64,000 nucleotides of DNA. It comes from Datisca glomerata. Its lineage: Eukaryota > Streptophyta > Magnoliopsida > Cucurbitales > Datiscaceae. The stretch spans positions 605,790-669,789 of the forward strand of contig QANY01004770.1 in NCBI GenBank assembly GCA_003255025.1, written 5' to 3'. Below, in pieces: positions 12,334 through 23,636 of the stretch; the first letter of the stretch is position 1, and every line of letters starts with the position of its first letter. Position numbers and translations under genes: made by a program. The notes beneath the pieces were generated by a model, which did not search any database, was not told the origin of the DNA, and saw only the letters and a program-made list of their open reading frames with translations.

Positions 12334-13204
12334 GTTGGTTTATGGTGTATATGCATGTAGTGTGAGTGAAATTCAATTGAGGGTTGAGATTGCTTGATCA
12401 AGGATAAAATAGGGTTAAGGTAATACTAGGGTATACATAAGTATATGGTGTGAGTGGGCTAAAATTTTATAATATATTTTAAAATTATTTTTAAAATTGA
12501 ATAATTGAAATTTAAACTAAACCATATAAAATTAAAATTATTTTACCAAAATTACAAATAATCACTTTTTAAAAATCGAATTTTAAATTCACTTTATCTT
12601 TGAAATCAATTTTACAAAAATACCCATTTACGAAGAGTCGAGATATTACATTTTTACCCTTACTCGTACTTATAGTCCTTTTGTTTATTAATGAAAATAA
12701 ACTTCCTTTACTCCTAGCCTTTATTTATCTCTGTTTTTGCGTATTTCCTGTCGCGAGCATACTTCAAGTAGATAGAATTTGGTTTTTCCTTAGTCAAGCT
12801 TTAACTTGGCCTGGATGAGACCTTCATCCTGAGCTACGTAGTCACTGTAACTATTGTGTTGAGCGTTGTATCCTTACTAACTTTTACTGGCCCAAGCTTG
12901 TGATCCTGAGCTGGAGTGGGCCTTAGAGGGCCTTGATCTGTTTTGGTGGACTTGATCTTGTCTAGCGGGTTACCCATTTTTATAGGTCGAGGGTCTTACA
13001 GACTTGTCGTGACCTTTATGAAGCCTTCGGGTGTGCTCCCATTTAGGATGTCTGGTCGGAAGAACCTTCCTCACATTGGATGTTTAGCTTTTGACATTTA
13101 GTCGAGCATGCCTTCTCCTAGTTGAGCTTTTACCTGGTCTGGCGAATTTAGGTCAAAATCCTCTCCTTTGGTACATGGTCAAAGGATTTTCCTTCCTTGG
13201 TGAG

Positions 13205-13620
13205 CCAGAATGCTCCGTGTCTAGCCAGGCATTTCTACTCTGGCTAGACCATTGATCCCGTTTACAAGAATGAGTGCTCGACATACATCTTTCCTTGATG
13301 TCTAACCAGGCATGCCTGCTCTGGCTAGACCCTCAATCCAGGGTCTACGAGCCGGGGTGCTCGGCATATATCACTTTTTACCATGATGTCTAGCCAGGCG
13401 TGCCTGCTCTGGCTAGACCATTTATCTCCTCTGCGAGCATGAATGATCAACAGACACATTTTCTTAATGTCTAGCCAGGCATGCCAGCTCCGGAAGATCC
13501 TTGAATCGGACGAGCTGAAGTACTCAGTAGACATCACTTTTTAATGTCTAGCGAGGAGTGCTTGCTCTAGACCCTTGATCCCATATGCAAGCATAGGTAC
13601 TCAACAAACATCTTCCCTTG
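13205..13620. repeat. Tandem repeat of about 75-87 bp with GTCTAGCCAGGCATGCCTGC core
   Basis: The core GTCTAGCCAGGCATGCCTGC recurs near 13299, 13386, 13469 and 13545, with weaker copies at each end. It lies at the right end of family X copy 1. Copy 2 has a few related cores (GCATCCAGCCAGGCGTGACT near 34312) before its own 45-bp array. Confidence 0.8.
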
Positions 13621-14580
13621 ATCTCTAGTCAGCTTGTGTAGAAGGATCACAATAGTTATTAAGGTTTGGGTCGCTGAGGAAGTGGTCGAGGTTGAGGTTG
13701 TCACCAGTCGGAATGCCCTTGGTGGAATGGAGGCTATCCAACCATTTTGAACTAGACTTACTGGCAGGTGTCGAACAGAGCGTCGGTGAATATAAGGAAT
13801 ATGAAAGAGATAATTGTTGGGATAAAGCTTACGAGTTATGAGTTCAGAGAGAATGATTCGGTGAACAGAATGGAAATTTTCAGAGAGAGTGGGTCTGTCC
13901 AAAACATAAAACGCGCGTTTTTGTATAATGAAGGGCAAAATTGTCTAATATTTGGTCATGTGCTAGGCACGTGACCAACTTAACGTGAAGATAATGAAAA
14001 ATCTAACAGATGGAGTTTATTGATGGATCATGAAAGTTGAAAGATAAATCAGGAAGATGTCAAAGTTAAAGGAGATCTTCTTAAAAAATGATTAGAGTTC
14101 AAAGGCTATTAATGAAATTAAACCCTCTTTTAATATGGTAATGATTTGTGATCATATGTCGAAGCTGCAGTGGATAAAAAAATCAAACATTTTTAATTAA
14201 CTTTTCGATGAGTTTCAGAATAATTAAGCATTTTAATTAACTTTTTCAAAGAGTTTCAGAATAATTTTTTTACAAAAAAAACAATTATTTTTTATATTGA
14301 TAATTCTTTTGTGATACAAATCAATATATAACTCATTAGTCACAAACGTCTTTCATGAAACGTCATCGACCTCATACCATTATGCGGACATACTTGAGCT
14401 TAAAACTCGAGTACTCCACCAAATATAACACATCCTTCAAGAAAACTCACTACAATATCATGTACATCTCCTATTTTCTCCTTAAACATTCCTGCGATCT
14501 CTTCCACTTCATCTTCATCTACTTTTTATTCTTTAGGGATGTTCACAGTTAATCAACTTTTTACATAAAATTGAGTCAAA
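13621..14580. other. Non-coding stretch, nothing firmly recognised
   Basis: The segment 13621-13980 is moderately GC-rich and may be a continuation of family X. From 13980 to 14580 it is AT-rich. ORFs up to 123 codons show no domain and overlap on both strands. Confidence 0.4.
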
Positions 14581-14584
14581 TTAA

Positions 14585-14985
14585 AGCTTCGGTTCGGCGC
14601 TATTACCAAACAAAATGAACCGTTTGTGAAAAAAGACTCAAACAGATCCAAACCAAAATTTTTGGATTGGCTCAGTTCGGTTCTTTGATTCAGCCTTGAT
14701 AGTGAATTTTTTAAAAAACCTTTCAAAGAAAATTACTAAAAACATATAAAAACCAAAGTTTTCGGTTCGTATAGGTTTGATATGAAATTTAATATTAAGA
14801 GTAAAAGAATAAAAGAAAACCAAAGTTTTAGTTCGACTCGGTTTAAAATTTCGAACTGAACTAAAACTTTAATTCTTTAATGTTTCATAATCACATCAAA
14901 CCGAATCTTCCTAGGGAACCGACCAAACCGATCATTTTTAGTTCGGTTCAGTCGATCGGTAAAAAAACTTTCAACCCTATAGTTC
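14585..14985. repeat. GGTTCGGT-type repeat patch, second locus
   Basis: Motifs such as CGGTTCGGCGCT, CTCAGTTCGGTTC and AACCGACCAAACCGATC alternate in both orientations across about 400 bp. The composition matches 5605-5760 and 6528-6755, suggesting one repeat family at both loci. The patch ends in TTCAACCCTATAG. It is probably a non-autonomous DNA element. Confidence 0.4.
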
Positions 14986-15302
14986 TTTCTCTATATGAGT
15001 CTCCATGTTCCATGTCTCATTATCTAATTTCATAATTACAAGCATTAATGTACAAATTTATTACAAATATTATTTGGAATAAAATACAGGTTAACGGAAA
15101 TATTAATGTTTTGGACAAAATTTAATATAGTCCAAGAAACATTTCCAAGGATACCTACTTTTAGATTGAGTATGCTATTATAGAAAAGGATAATATAAGA
15201 TAATTGGTGCAAAAGGTTTTTTTTAGAACCTTTTTGGTTAAAGAATGATAGCATTTAATCATTCTAGTAGGGTCCTATAGTTTTTAGACATTTTTGAAAT
15301 AA

Positions 15303-15975
15303 CTAGTCGACACGTAGAATTGAAAATTAATAATAATGTAATAATATATTATTTTTGAAAATGATTGTAAATCTAAATTTAATGTAAAATAATATTATTA
15401 ATAAGTACATTAGCTTATTAATAATATTGTTGAAATTTTACTCTATAGAATTATTATTTGAATAATCTATAAAATGATTATTCGTCAAATTGTTATATTA
15501 TATCATATTAGGAGATAATTCGTCTTTTTCAAAAGATTTGTCTTAATTCATTTACATGAATTTTCATGTTCTAATGCATAAAAATATATTATATAATATT
15601 TATTTTTATAACTTCAGCATTCATCTTTATGGATATTTATGTTTTTATTTGCATTATGTTACAAAAATATTTAATTTTACAAATTATTTCCAAAAAAATA
15701 TTATTCAATAAAAATAATATTCTATTATATGACCAATTATATTAAATGAGAAAATATGTGAAACCTCTAAATTGTACAATATTTTGAGGAAGCTTATAGG
15801 GTTAAAAAAAGTATCAAAAGTTTCTCTCTTTTAAACCTCTTTTAATATACTAGTCGAAAAATAGGTGCTTCACATGTGTTTAAATAATTTAAAATACATG
15901 TACAATTTAAAATTAATATTAAACCTTAAAATAAATATTATTTTAAAAATAATTGTAAATCTAAATTAAAAATCA

Positions 15976-16007
<32 letters not shown>

Positions 16008-16478
16008 CATTCGATTGGTTATAGTGTGTCAAAATTGTATAATATATCATTTTATTTGAATAATATATAAAATGATTATTCAACAATTTTTAAGATATTA
16101 TTATATGAAGAGATAATTTATCTTATTCAAAAATATTTATCTTAGTTCATTTATATGAAGTTTCATATTCCAATAACAGAAATATTACATCATATTTAAT
16201 TTTTTAAATGTCTAATGGATAAATTATTGTTGACCTAAAAATAATCTCAAAATTCATTAAAATTCATCTTTATGAATATTTACGTTTCCAATTATAAAAT
16301 ATTAAATAAACTTTTAATTTTACAAAATATTTATAAACAAATTACTATTGGATAAAAAATAATAACTACCTTAAATGACAAAGTGAAATGCTTAAGTTGT
16401 AATATATTTTAAGGAGCCTTAAAGGGTAAAAAGAAAAATCAAAGGTTTCTCCCATTTAAACCCATTTTAATATACTAG
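15303..16478 (-). mobile_element. Two head-to-tail AT-rich Helitron-like units
   Basis: Units 15303-15849 and 15850-16474 align along most of their length, sharing for example AAAATGATTGTAAATCTAAA against AAAATAATTGTAAATCTAAA and TTCATCTTTATG near their ends. CTAG occurs at each junction (15303, 15850, 16475), preceded at the last two by TTTTAATATA and followed by short hairpin-like sequence (for example GTACATGCGTTGCAC). On the minus strand this reads as a CTAG 3' end joined to a TATATTAAAAG 5' start, as in plant Helitrons, which often sit in tandem. No Rep/helicase gene is present, so the units would be non-autonomous. The family call is an inference. Confidence 0.4.
15976..16004. repeat. 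AAT trinucleotide microsatellite
   Basis: About nine to ten AAT units in a row, inside the second AT-rich Helitron-like unit. Confidence 0.9.
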
Positions 16479-16509
16479 TAGAAACGTACATGCGTTGCAC
16501 TTAATACGT

Positions 16510-17545
16510 CTAGATTTTTCTTAATTCACGAACAACATAGAAAAATATAAGCATATTCATTTTCTTTCTATTCTATTTCCTACAAGTGGAGAATGTTTTT
16601 ATGCAAGTGGTGAATATTTAAAAAGACCATCTTAGCTGTTTTTTTGTTCTGCAAACATAAAAATTATTCTCGTATATTCTGTTACTTTTTTGTGATGTAC
16701 TAGTGATAACTAATGTCGAAAGAACTGTTATATAATTATATTTTTTAATTAGAAGGTTGGTATAAATTATTTATGATTTATATAAGATTTTTAAGGTTTT
16801 TTCCTTCAATATTGAGACTTACGCCTCGTTCCGTCTCAAGACTTACGTCTCACCTCTTTAAAGGAAATCGCCTTGAAGTCGTCTTTCACCTTTTAAAACC
16901 TTGCCCACAACCAAAATATCAATCCAGTTTTCAAGTTAGCCAGCCGGCCTTTGGTCAATCTGAACTTTGATAAATCAGTAGAATGTCCTTGTCGGTGTCG
17001 GTTCAAATGAATGGAATGAAAATAAATACTAAATTATAGCACAATTTACAGAGTAAGAGAGGGATATGTGCATTGAGAATGTAATCTAAATTGCCATTCA
17101 CCAGCATTTAGCTGCAGTAATCTAAATTGTGCTATAAATCAGCTCATTTCTCTCCCATCATTCATTCTTTCTATTTCCATTATCAGTTCCATTTTCCTTT
17201 CCATTTCCATTCCCAATAACTATAAATCCAGAGTATGCAAAAGCAGATCACTATAAAACGAGTGGCTCAATGAGCTGTATGAAAATTTGCTAATCCAACA
17301 CTGATGCATTTCATAATATTACAGTGATTTCAACATGAGTATGTCAGTTAACATCTAAAATCTTAAGTCTACAAGAACCAAGAATAAACAACATACAATT
17401 ACTAAAAAAAAAAAAAGCAAGCTACAACACTTTAAACACAATATACTTGGGGTTTCCCATGATAGCTCAGCCTTCCTTGATTGTATACCAAACTGGTCAC
17501 TCCCTGCTCATCATGCGACTACCAATCATCAACGGTACTCACATT
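16510..17545. other. Intergenic sequence downstream of the J-domain gene
   Basis: No protein gene is seen. Around 16815-16880 two near-copies of GAGACTTACGYCTC lie about 25 bp apart. The right part (about 17450-17750) probably includes the 3' untranslated region of the minus-strand J-domain gene, whose end could not be placed. Confidence 0.4.
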
Positions 17546-17548
17546 GAT

Positions 17549-17585
17549 CCCCCCCCCCCCCCCNNNNNNCCCCCCCCCCCCCCCC
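17549..17585. repeat. Poly-C tract interrupted by six N
   Basis: Fifteen C, six N (17564-17569), then sixteen C. This is either a long homopolymer that could not be sequenced through or an assembly join, so the true length is unknown. It lies about 170 bp past the stop codon of the J-domain gene, possibly within its 3' untranslated region. Confidence 0.9.
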
Positions 17586-17753
17586 GGTTTTTCACCATTA
17601 TAAATAGTACAACTTTTTTCCCTGGCCATATTAGTATATCCCATGTAAGTTCATTTTCACCAGTGATGAACCTCTACAAGTTCAATCTATCAAAATTCAT
17701 CACATAATCAATCTCTAAGCACTAAATTGAAAATCCAAAACGTATTCAACTGC

Positions 17754-18761
17754 TTACACTTGAACTGGATTCTTTCGTGGCCTTCCCCTCTTCTTCACAG
17801 CAGGTGTTATCAATTTCGATGGATTACCATCAGGAACGTTCACCACCACCTCCTTCTCAGCAGCCATTACCCCCCTCACAGCAGCTATTACCTCCTTCTC
17901 AGCAGCCACTGCTTCCGTTCCATTCTTAGCTGGCTCTTGAGGACCGCTAGCATTAGCAAATAACGGTGGCATCCAATTCGGAAACCCAGCTGCCGTAGCT
18001 GGCGCAGACGCTCCCTTCCCTCTATTCTCTGAATTCCCAACATACCCCATGGGAAAGAACCCCCAGCAGCAATAGTAGGCCTCCTGGCCCGGAACCAGCG
18101 GCGGTAGAGACGGGATTAACACCGCCTGGAAAGCCCTGTTGCAATTTTGGCATCTCAAACAGCATCCCTCGTAGACCCTTGGGTACTCATAGAGTAAGTA
18201 GCAATAGGGACATGCAGTCCAGAAGCTCGACAATCTCGCCCGCGAGTCTTCAGGATGCTCATCGTTTACGCTGTTCGCTTGCTGTTTCTTCCCACTGGGC
18301 CGCTGGCCCCGGCGTACCGGCAGCTTGCTTTGCTGTGACGACAAATCGACCTTAGAGAATAGGCCGAGCTCTTTGTCGTAAAGTGATTTCTTTGACTGGT
18401 CCGATAAAACGGCCCATGAATCGGCGACGAGTTTGAATGCTTGGTCGGCATACGGGTACTTATTCTTATCTGGGTGGAGCAGCAGCGCTAGTCTACGGTA
18501 CTGCTTCTTAATGAGATCCTGGTCGTCGCACCGCCGATCGATCTGGAGGATCGCATACCAGTCGTGGTGGTTGTTGATGCGTTTCTCTGAGGCCAAAAGC
18601 ACATCGGCAACGGCTAAGATGTGATCCGATCCCTCCAATAGGGGTTCCGTTTCTTGAGCTAAGATGGCAAAGTCCCTGCTGCCGTTCAGATCGCGGTTAT
18701 GTATTAGTTTCTCGGCGATCCCTAGCAATCTTTCAGCCTCGGCTCTATTGGGATTTTCCAT
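17754..18761 (-). CDS. J-domain (DnaJ/Hsp40-type) protein with zinc-binding motif and AT-hook
   Basis: A 335-residue intact single-exon frame. An N-terminal helical region (1-65), shared by a plant family of DnaJ heat-shock N-terminal-domain proteins, precedes a J domain at about residues 67-132 (HDWYAILQID...). The catalytic loop HPD is at 96-98 in LALLLHPDKNK. CPYC (184-187) and C201/C204/C207 form a likely zinc-binding Cys cluster within the plant motif FWTACPYC...YEYPRVYEG. A tail ends in KKRGRPRKNP (323-332), a classical AT-hook that should bind AT-rich DNA in the nucleus. The J domain would stimulate an Hsp70 ATPase; clients are unknown. The start is the first in-frame ATG and gives the conserved MENPNRAEAERL N-terminus. 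It is shorter than the DUF3444-bearing members of the family, and no DUF3444 is seen. Its intact frame and balanced codon use contrast with everything around it. No TATA box was identified with confidence. Confidence 0.93.
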   Translation of the reverse strand: MENPNRAEAERLLGIAEKLIHNRDLNGSRDFAILAQETEPLLEGSDHILAVADVLLASEKRINNHHDWYAILQIDRRCDDQDLIKKQYRRLALLLHPDKNKYPYADQAFKLVADSWAVLSDQSKKSLYDKELGLFSKVDLSSQQSKLPVRRGQRPSGKKQQANSVNDEHPEDSRARLSSFWTACPYCYLLYEYPRVYEGCCLRCQNCNRAFQAVLIPSLPPLVPGQEAYYCCWGFFPMGYVGNSENRGKGASAPATAAGFPNWMPPLFANASGPQEPAKNGTEAVAAEKEVIAAVRGVMAAEKEVVVNVPDGNPSKLITPAVKKRGRPRKNPVQV

Positions 18762-19690
18762 CGTATATAGCAGTTAACCGTCTGTTTGGTAAATGAGAAA
18801 ATGGTGGTGATTTTGTTCTTACATAAGGGTTATTTTCCCCCTTTTTCGCCTCCTAATAAAGAAAATGGAATAAAATGAGGATAAGGCCATGTTTGGCAGG
18901 TGCTTTGTGAGTTTAATTTAGTTTCGCACTCATCAATCTCGAATAATACACCATTTATTATACTCATAAATTTTAAAACTAACACAATTACGTTATGACT
19001 TTCAAAATAAACCAAGTCCGTCTTCCATGACTTAACTTCACTCACTCAATTTTTCTATTGTTAGATATTTTTTTTCTTTTTTGAATTACAATGATTATTT
19101 ATCACATACAATTCACCAAATATTTATATTTGAAAGTTTAGAGAGTAATTTTAGTCATTTCAATGTTTATGAGTATAAATTATTAATAAATTAAAATTTA
19201 TGAATGCAACTAAAATTTAGGCCGTGCATAATTCAAGATCGATCAAGACTTAAACTAAGTTTTATTTTACTAATGGATATATCAATCATTTATTAATCTT
19301 TGTATATGAACAATGTAAATGAGAATTCACAAATTAAATTTTTTTACTTCAAAAATTTCTCTGTGTTCTTTTTTGGGAAATTGCATTTTTTACAATAAAG
19401 GGAAATAGCATTACTTAAAGGGAAACAAATCTATACTCAAAATATTATATGAGTTTTAAATTTAATTCTAATGTACACAATAAAAGTAACAATATGATTA
19501 GCATTTATCACAATTAAAGTTCATAATTTCCTTGTATAACCTCCATTTAAATACCAAATAAAGGTCATTCAGGCTCAATTGATTTGGAACATGCACATTT
19601 ACCGTTTTTAAAACCAAAGGCAGAGTTGGTGTGTTCTTTATTTGCCATGTGTTATTTGCACGGTAGATAATTGGGAGAAGGCAAAAATAT
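18762..19690. other. Upstream region of the J-domain gene and AT-rich intergenic sequence
   Basis: The first 100-300 bp (18762-19050) should contain the minus-strand promoter and 5' untranslated region. No clear TATA box or other element was identified. The rest is AT-rich with no gene. A 71-codon minus-strand frame at 18830-19045 has no recognised features. Confidence 0.4.
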
Positions 19691-21290
19691 GGAGTACTAT
19701 TCTAAATATGTAATTTGAGAATTAAACGGTCAAATATTTGATTAAAATTCGATCAATAATTCATGATACGTAAAAAATTCAGATATAAATTTTAAACGAA
19801 TATTATACTTTTTCATTTAAAAATTTTGGCACAAAAAATACGTTTGAAAAATTTACAAATATATATTAATATAACAATATATTATGAATATGACAATAAA
19901 AAATCATTCTAAAATTTTTTCAAACATGTTCATAATTCATTTCCAAAATTATTACAACTACTCTTGAATTAAAATATATCGATCAATTAATAGTATTGTA
20001 TTCATCCAAAATATAGTTATCAATTAAAACATTGGTTCCATCCAAAATGCACTTATCAATCCATAATATACTAATCAATAAATACTAATTGAATTAATAA
20101 AAACTATCAAATAATGAGATCGTATGGTGGTAAAATATCATCAAAACAGACCCAATATTTGTTTAGGGTTCGAAGAAACTCAGACCAATTATATAAACTC
20201 ATGTCATTTAAAGTCTCACTCTTATCCAAAAACTTTGGTTCTTCTTCAAACTGTTCTTCAACAAACGGATTAATCTTGGAAAGATCAATAGGTGACATAT
20301 TATTTACTTCACGCTCTTTGTACATTACCATCATCAAAGAGTTCGTTCTCACGTACAGCAAATTGTTCAACATTGTCGGTGCCAATCTAATTCTCTTTTT
20401 CATTTGAGATGCTTCCCATGCACTCCAATTTCTCTCTCATGCTTACGAGCTACACAGTTGACTCAAAATTCTAATTGTAATCTTTTGTAATACAGGGAAT
20501 ATTGAACCATTAAGCTATCACCAACCACCTATAAATAAAAGTATTTATATTAGAAATAAAATTAGCATAAAACATATGAAAATCTAATTCAAAATGAAGA
20601 TATACTTACGAGGATGGCTGGTTTTATCATAGTAGTGGCTGTACAGATGAATATTAGTGAAAACTTTAAACAATATTTAACTAATTCAGCTACTAGTTGA
20701 TCTCTTTCATCTAAAGAACTCAACTGTTAAACAAGATATTTCACCACTTCCCTAATCTGGATGTTGTCTTTTTTGTACTTCTCACTAACCAAATAAGTGG
20801 ATTAAGAAGTGCAACAGTGGCATGTACTTTCTAGGGAATGTTCTTCTCTTTTCTCTGCTTAAATATTTTCATCATAAGAGAATAATAAGGTAGATCTTTT
20901 ATGCAATATTGATCAAGAGCTTCTCTTGCCTCTCCATAGCATCATATAAATATCTCGATGTAGATCATTCACCATCTACTAAATGAAGAACTCTCACCAA
21001 AGGCTCATAAACGTTCCCAAAGAGAAAACGTTCAATCCCTAATTACTTTTATTAACCAAGTCATTTTTTCTCTTCTTACTAGAGTTTGAACCTCCAATTA
21101 ACAAGCACGTTTTAGCTTGAACCTCCTCCGGTACTTTACTACATATATCAATATCATGATCACTTATTCTAGATAAATGAGATTTTGCTCTAGAAATCCC
21201 TCCGACGAAATCTCTCTCACAAAATTTACATTTGAAATTATTATTTAATTGTTCAGCATAATCCCAAAACTAATCGTTTTTTCTGACCAT
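19690..21290 (-). pseudogene. hAT transposase remnant, copy A (BED finger and dimerisation domain, middle deleted)
   Basis: Reading on the minus strand, a BED-type finger is visible at about 21275-21165 (FKCKFCERDFVGG then RAKSHLS, with C-x2-C and His). It is followed by DHDIDICSKVPEEVQAK, as in plant hAT proteins. From about 21000 down to 20640 a middle region reads MVNDLHRDIYMMLWRGKRS and similar. The C-terminal dimerisation domain at about 20530-20340 shows NGSIFPVLQK, ERNWSAWE and KKRIRLAPTML. The join near 21010-21050 skips the part that normally holds the catalytic core, so there is an internal deletion. Stop codons and frame shifts are numerous. About 19690-20990 aligns with copy B (29380-30640). 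Function would have been cut-and-paste transposition; this copy is dead. Confidence 0.7.
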
Positions 21291-22128
21291 GATAATCTAA
21301 ATTCTGAATTAGATTCAACAAAATCTAAGTACAATTAAAATTAATATCATTCAAAATACACTAACCTAAATTCAGAATCAACGTAAATAAAATTAAATCA
21401 ACATAAACCAAATTGAGAAGTCCATCACAATTTGGTTAAATAAAAAAATATTAAATAAAAAACGGTCCATCATAGAAAAGTCTTATTTTCTTAACTTTTT
21501 TATTGAAATAATATTAAATAAAAAAAGTCCATCACATAGAGTGCCCATATACAATATTTGGCACTTGTCTTCTATGATGAATTCATGGTGTCATTATAAC
21601 CAAGGAATGGTTCTGCTCCACTCAATCTATTTTAATAAAAAATTCAAATTATATATATGAACCAGAGAGTTGTTTGACAAGTAGTTTTCCTACAACACTT
21701 GTCTGCATAATTAGCAAAATCATTGTTTTGAAACAAAGACTTGTGTATACAAGTAGTAAAATTGTGTTCTTGAAATCGTTGGTTCAAAAGAATCAAGGAA
21801 AACTTGACAAATTGAGTTACTATTTGTCTCCATGTGTGAGAAGAAGAAGAATAGAGTTCTTCCCCTAAATATTCCTCTTCACTATCTAGCTCATGAATCT
21901 GCATGATTTTTCAGTAGAAGTGAGAGGAAGAGAGGTTCAGTAACCGTCGAGGTCTCCTCTAATTCGTAACTTTATATCGTTGCCTTCAAACATATTTTTC
22001 GTTATTAGTTTCTAATTTGTATCTGATTTCAATTTCTTGTTTAATAGCCCCCGACATAGAGAAAAGACCATACCAGATTACTTCTAAAAATCTGAAGAAG
22101 AACTGAAGAAAACCCGAGACAGAGAACT
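21291..22128. other. Flank of hAT copy A up to the copia insertion
   Basis: AT-rich sequence that may be the 5' part of the hAT element. A minus-strand frame at 21644-21904 starts MQIHELDSEEEYLGEELYSS and could be its first exon, which is not proven. The copia element is inserted at 22128, after the target copy GAACT (22124-22128). Confidence 0.35.
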
Positions 22129-23066
22129 TGTTGAATGTAGTGATGGAACAAGATATTTTCATAAACTAACAATACAATAAAATTGGAACGAATACAACTT
22201 AAATACAACAGAGACGATTACAACGAAAATAATTCGAATTCTTACATGAAAATTCAGAAATAAATAGAGAAATTAAATATAACTGAAATTCCAATAATTA
22301 AAACAGAAATAGGTAAAGATTGAGGATTGCTCGTAAGCAATGTCTAAAGACAATAATCCTCCACATGGTACTTGGAGACTACGACGAATCGCCTCTGCAG
22401 GATACAACGATCTAAGTCTGAGTATAGTAACCAATAACTCAGACTCTCTCTGAACTCTTTGTATCTCTCTCAATATACAAATATGTGATGATGGTAATAA
22501 AAATGAAGTCACTAATGATGATCAAAACTGATTTTTTTTTGTGCTCACACACTACCTTTATTTAAAACATGGACAGCTTGGGGAGCAAGTAACACAAATT
22601 GGTTAGTGTTGATAAGATAATGCACGGAATTGTAGATATTGGAGATAAACATGAAATTAGTGCTGATAAAGTCTAATCATCTTCTGCATATGATCCAGGA
22701 GATATTTATTTAGCTTTGACAAATTCAAAGCTTAAAATCTTCCTCTCCAAGTAATAATCAAAAGAAATTTTATCCAAAAAATAATTATTTGGCCCGGACC
22801 GGACCGAGCCGTGCCGGCCGGACGGACGGCGATGGCGGCGCACGGGGGACTATGTGTCATCTAGGTCCTCGATTCCCCACAAAATGTGGGGTGCCCCTTA
22901 GGGCTAACCCCAAGGCATGAGAGTTGGGTTTATAAACCCAACATCTTTTTTCTTAAGTTTCCAATGTGGGACTAAATCCCACTCAATTTCACATCACACA
23001 CTTTCATTCACATTTTTTTATTTTATTTCTTTCTTTTGACTTCTCTTTCCTTTATTATCTCCAACA
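22129..23066 (-). repeat. 3' LTR of copia element 1
   Basis: On the minus strand it starts TGTTGGAGATAATAAAGG and ends ...TTCAACA, giving TG...CA ends. It is 938 bp against 907 bp for its partner. It includes a GC-rich patch near 22795-22850, absent or diverged in length in the partner. A short minus-strand frame (22273-22512) is LTR sequence read by chance. Confidence 0.9.
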
Positions 23067-23636
23067 ATCCCCTACATGAATGAAATATGTCCTAACAGAC
23101 AACGACATGAGACAGAGCAGATGAGATATGCATCAGCAGAGGTGTCTTTTGGATTTGAACCTTCCTTAGTGAGAATTTATCAGATTTATTCTGAAAAACA
23201 GTGAACTACGTTCTTGAACTGAACTTCCTCTGAGATAAACCGAGACAACAAATTTCACACATATCTCATCTTTATACATCTGAGTTCATACGATTTTGTT
23301 CATTTTGGTCCTGAACATATCTCGCGTTCATGAGAGCTTTAGAGAGGTTAAGCCATTCAAACTTCTCATAGAAACGACCCCACTACTACTCTCACATAGG
23401 TGACGATGATTAAGAGTATTCTGTCTATACTACTCTTGTAAGTAAGATATCAACATCATTAAATACTAAGTATACCATTTTATCGTCGACATACAACACA
23501 CTTTCATTACATCATAGGAATGGGAAGAAATAAACTTTCTTTATGTGTTACGTGAACCATTCCTACTAGTTTTCCTATTGAACATAGATCTTGAGATCTC
23601 CAGTCAACTAGATTAGGTTCCCACCTGAATGATTCA

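Larger units (their letters stand above)
9724..12650. mobile_element. Solo LTR, about 2.9 kb, nested in family X
   Basis: It starts TGTGACGCCCCGATCCCCGA and ends GAGATATTACA, giving canonical TG...CA ends. It is flanked by TTTTT at 9719-9723 and TTTTT at 12651-12655, a match to a 5-bp target duplication, though a homopolymer is weak on its own. The flanks on both sides belong to family X, so the insertion is younger than X. There is no gag or pol, so it is read as a solo LTR left by recombination. Inside are a 26-33-bp tandem array, a long GA-rich tract and an AT microsatellite. The long LTR suggests a large Ty3/gypsy element, which is an inference. Confidence 0.7.
7990..13620 (+). mobile_element. 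LTR-like element family X, copy 1, split by a nested solo LTR
   Basis: The two arms, about 7990-9718 and 12656-13620, match consecutive parts of 32740-34560 on the same strand. Shared landmarks include CAGTTGCCCCTAGTCGAGGA (near 8566 and 33296), a TATAAAT box (near 9020 and 33773), and a segment ending GGTCGAGGGTCTTACAGAC near 13003. The sequence TCCAATGTCTAAGTCAATA near 8065 and the TATA-like signal resemble plant Ty3/gypsy LTRs. The span 9093-9700 is present only in this copy and holds an unrecognised 133-codon frame. Exact LTR edges and target duplications were not established. The polarity rests on the TATA box. Confidence 0.5.

Noticed and set aside
17447..17707. 86-codon plus-strand ORF across the poly-C gap
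   Set aside because: It reads through N and a homopolymer, so the frame is meaningless.
22273..22512. Minus-strand ORF, with a similar one at 27726-27986
   Set aside because: The two ORFs lie at the same place in the two LTRs of copia 1; similarity follows from LTR identity and there is no known LTR-encoded protein.
22790..22850. GC-rich patch that looked like a CpG promoter or GC-rich gene start
   Set aside because: It is LTR sequence; a related patch is present at 28200-28245 in the partner LTR.
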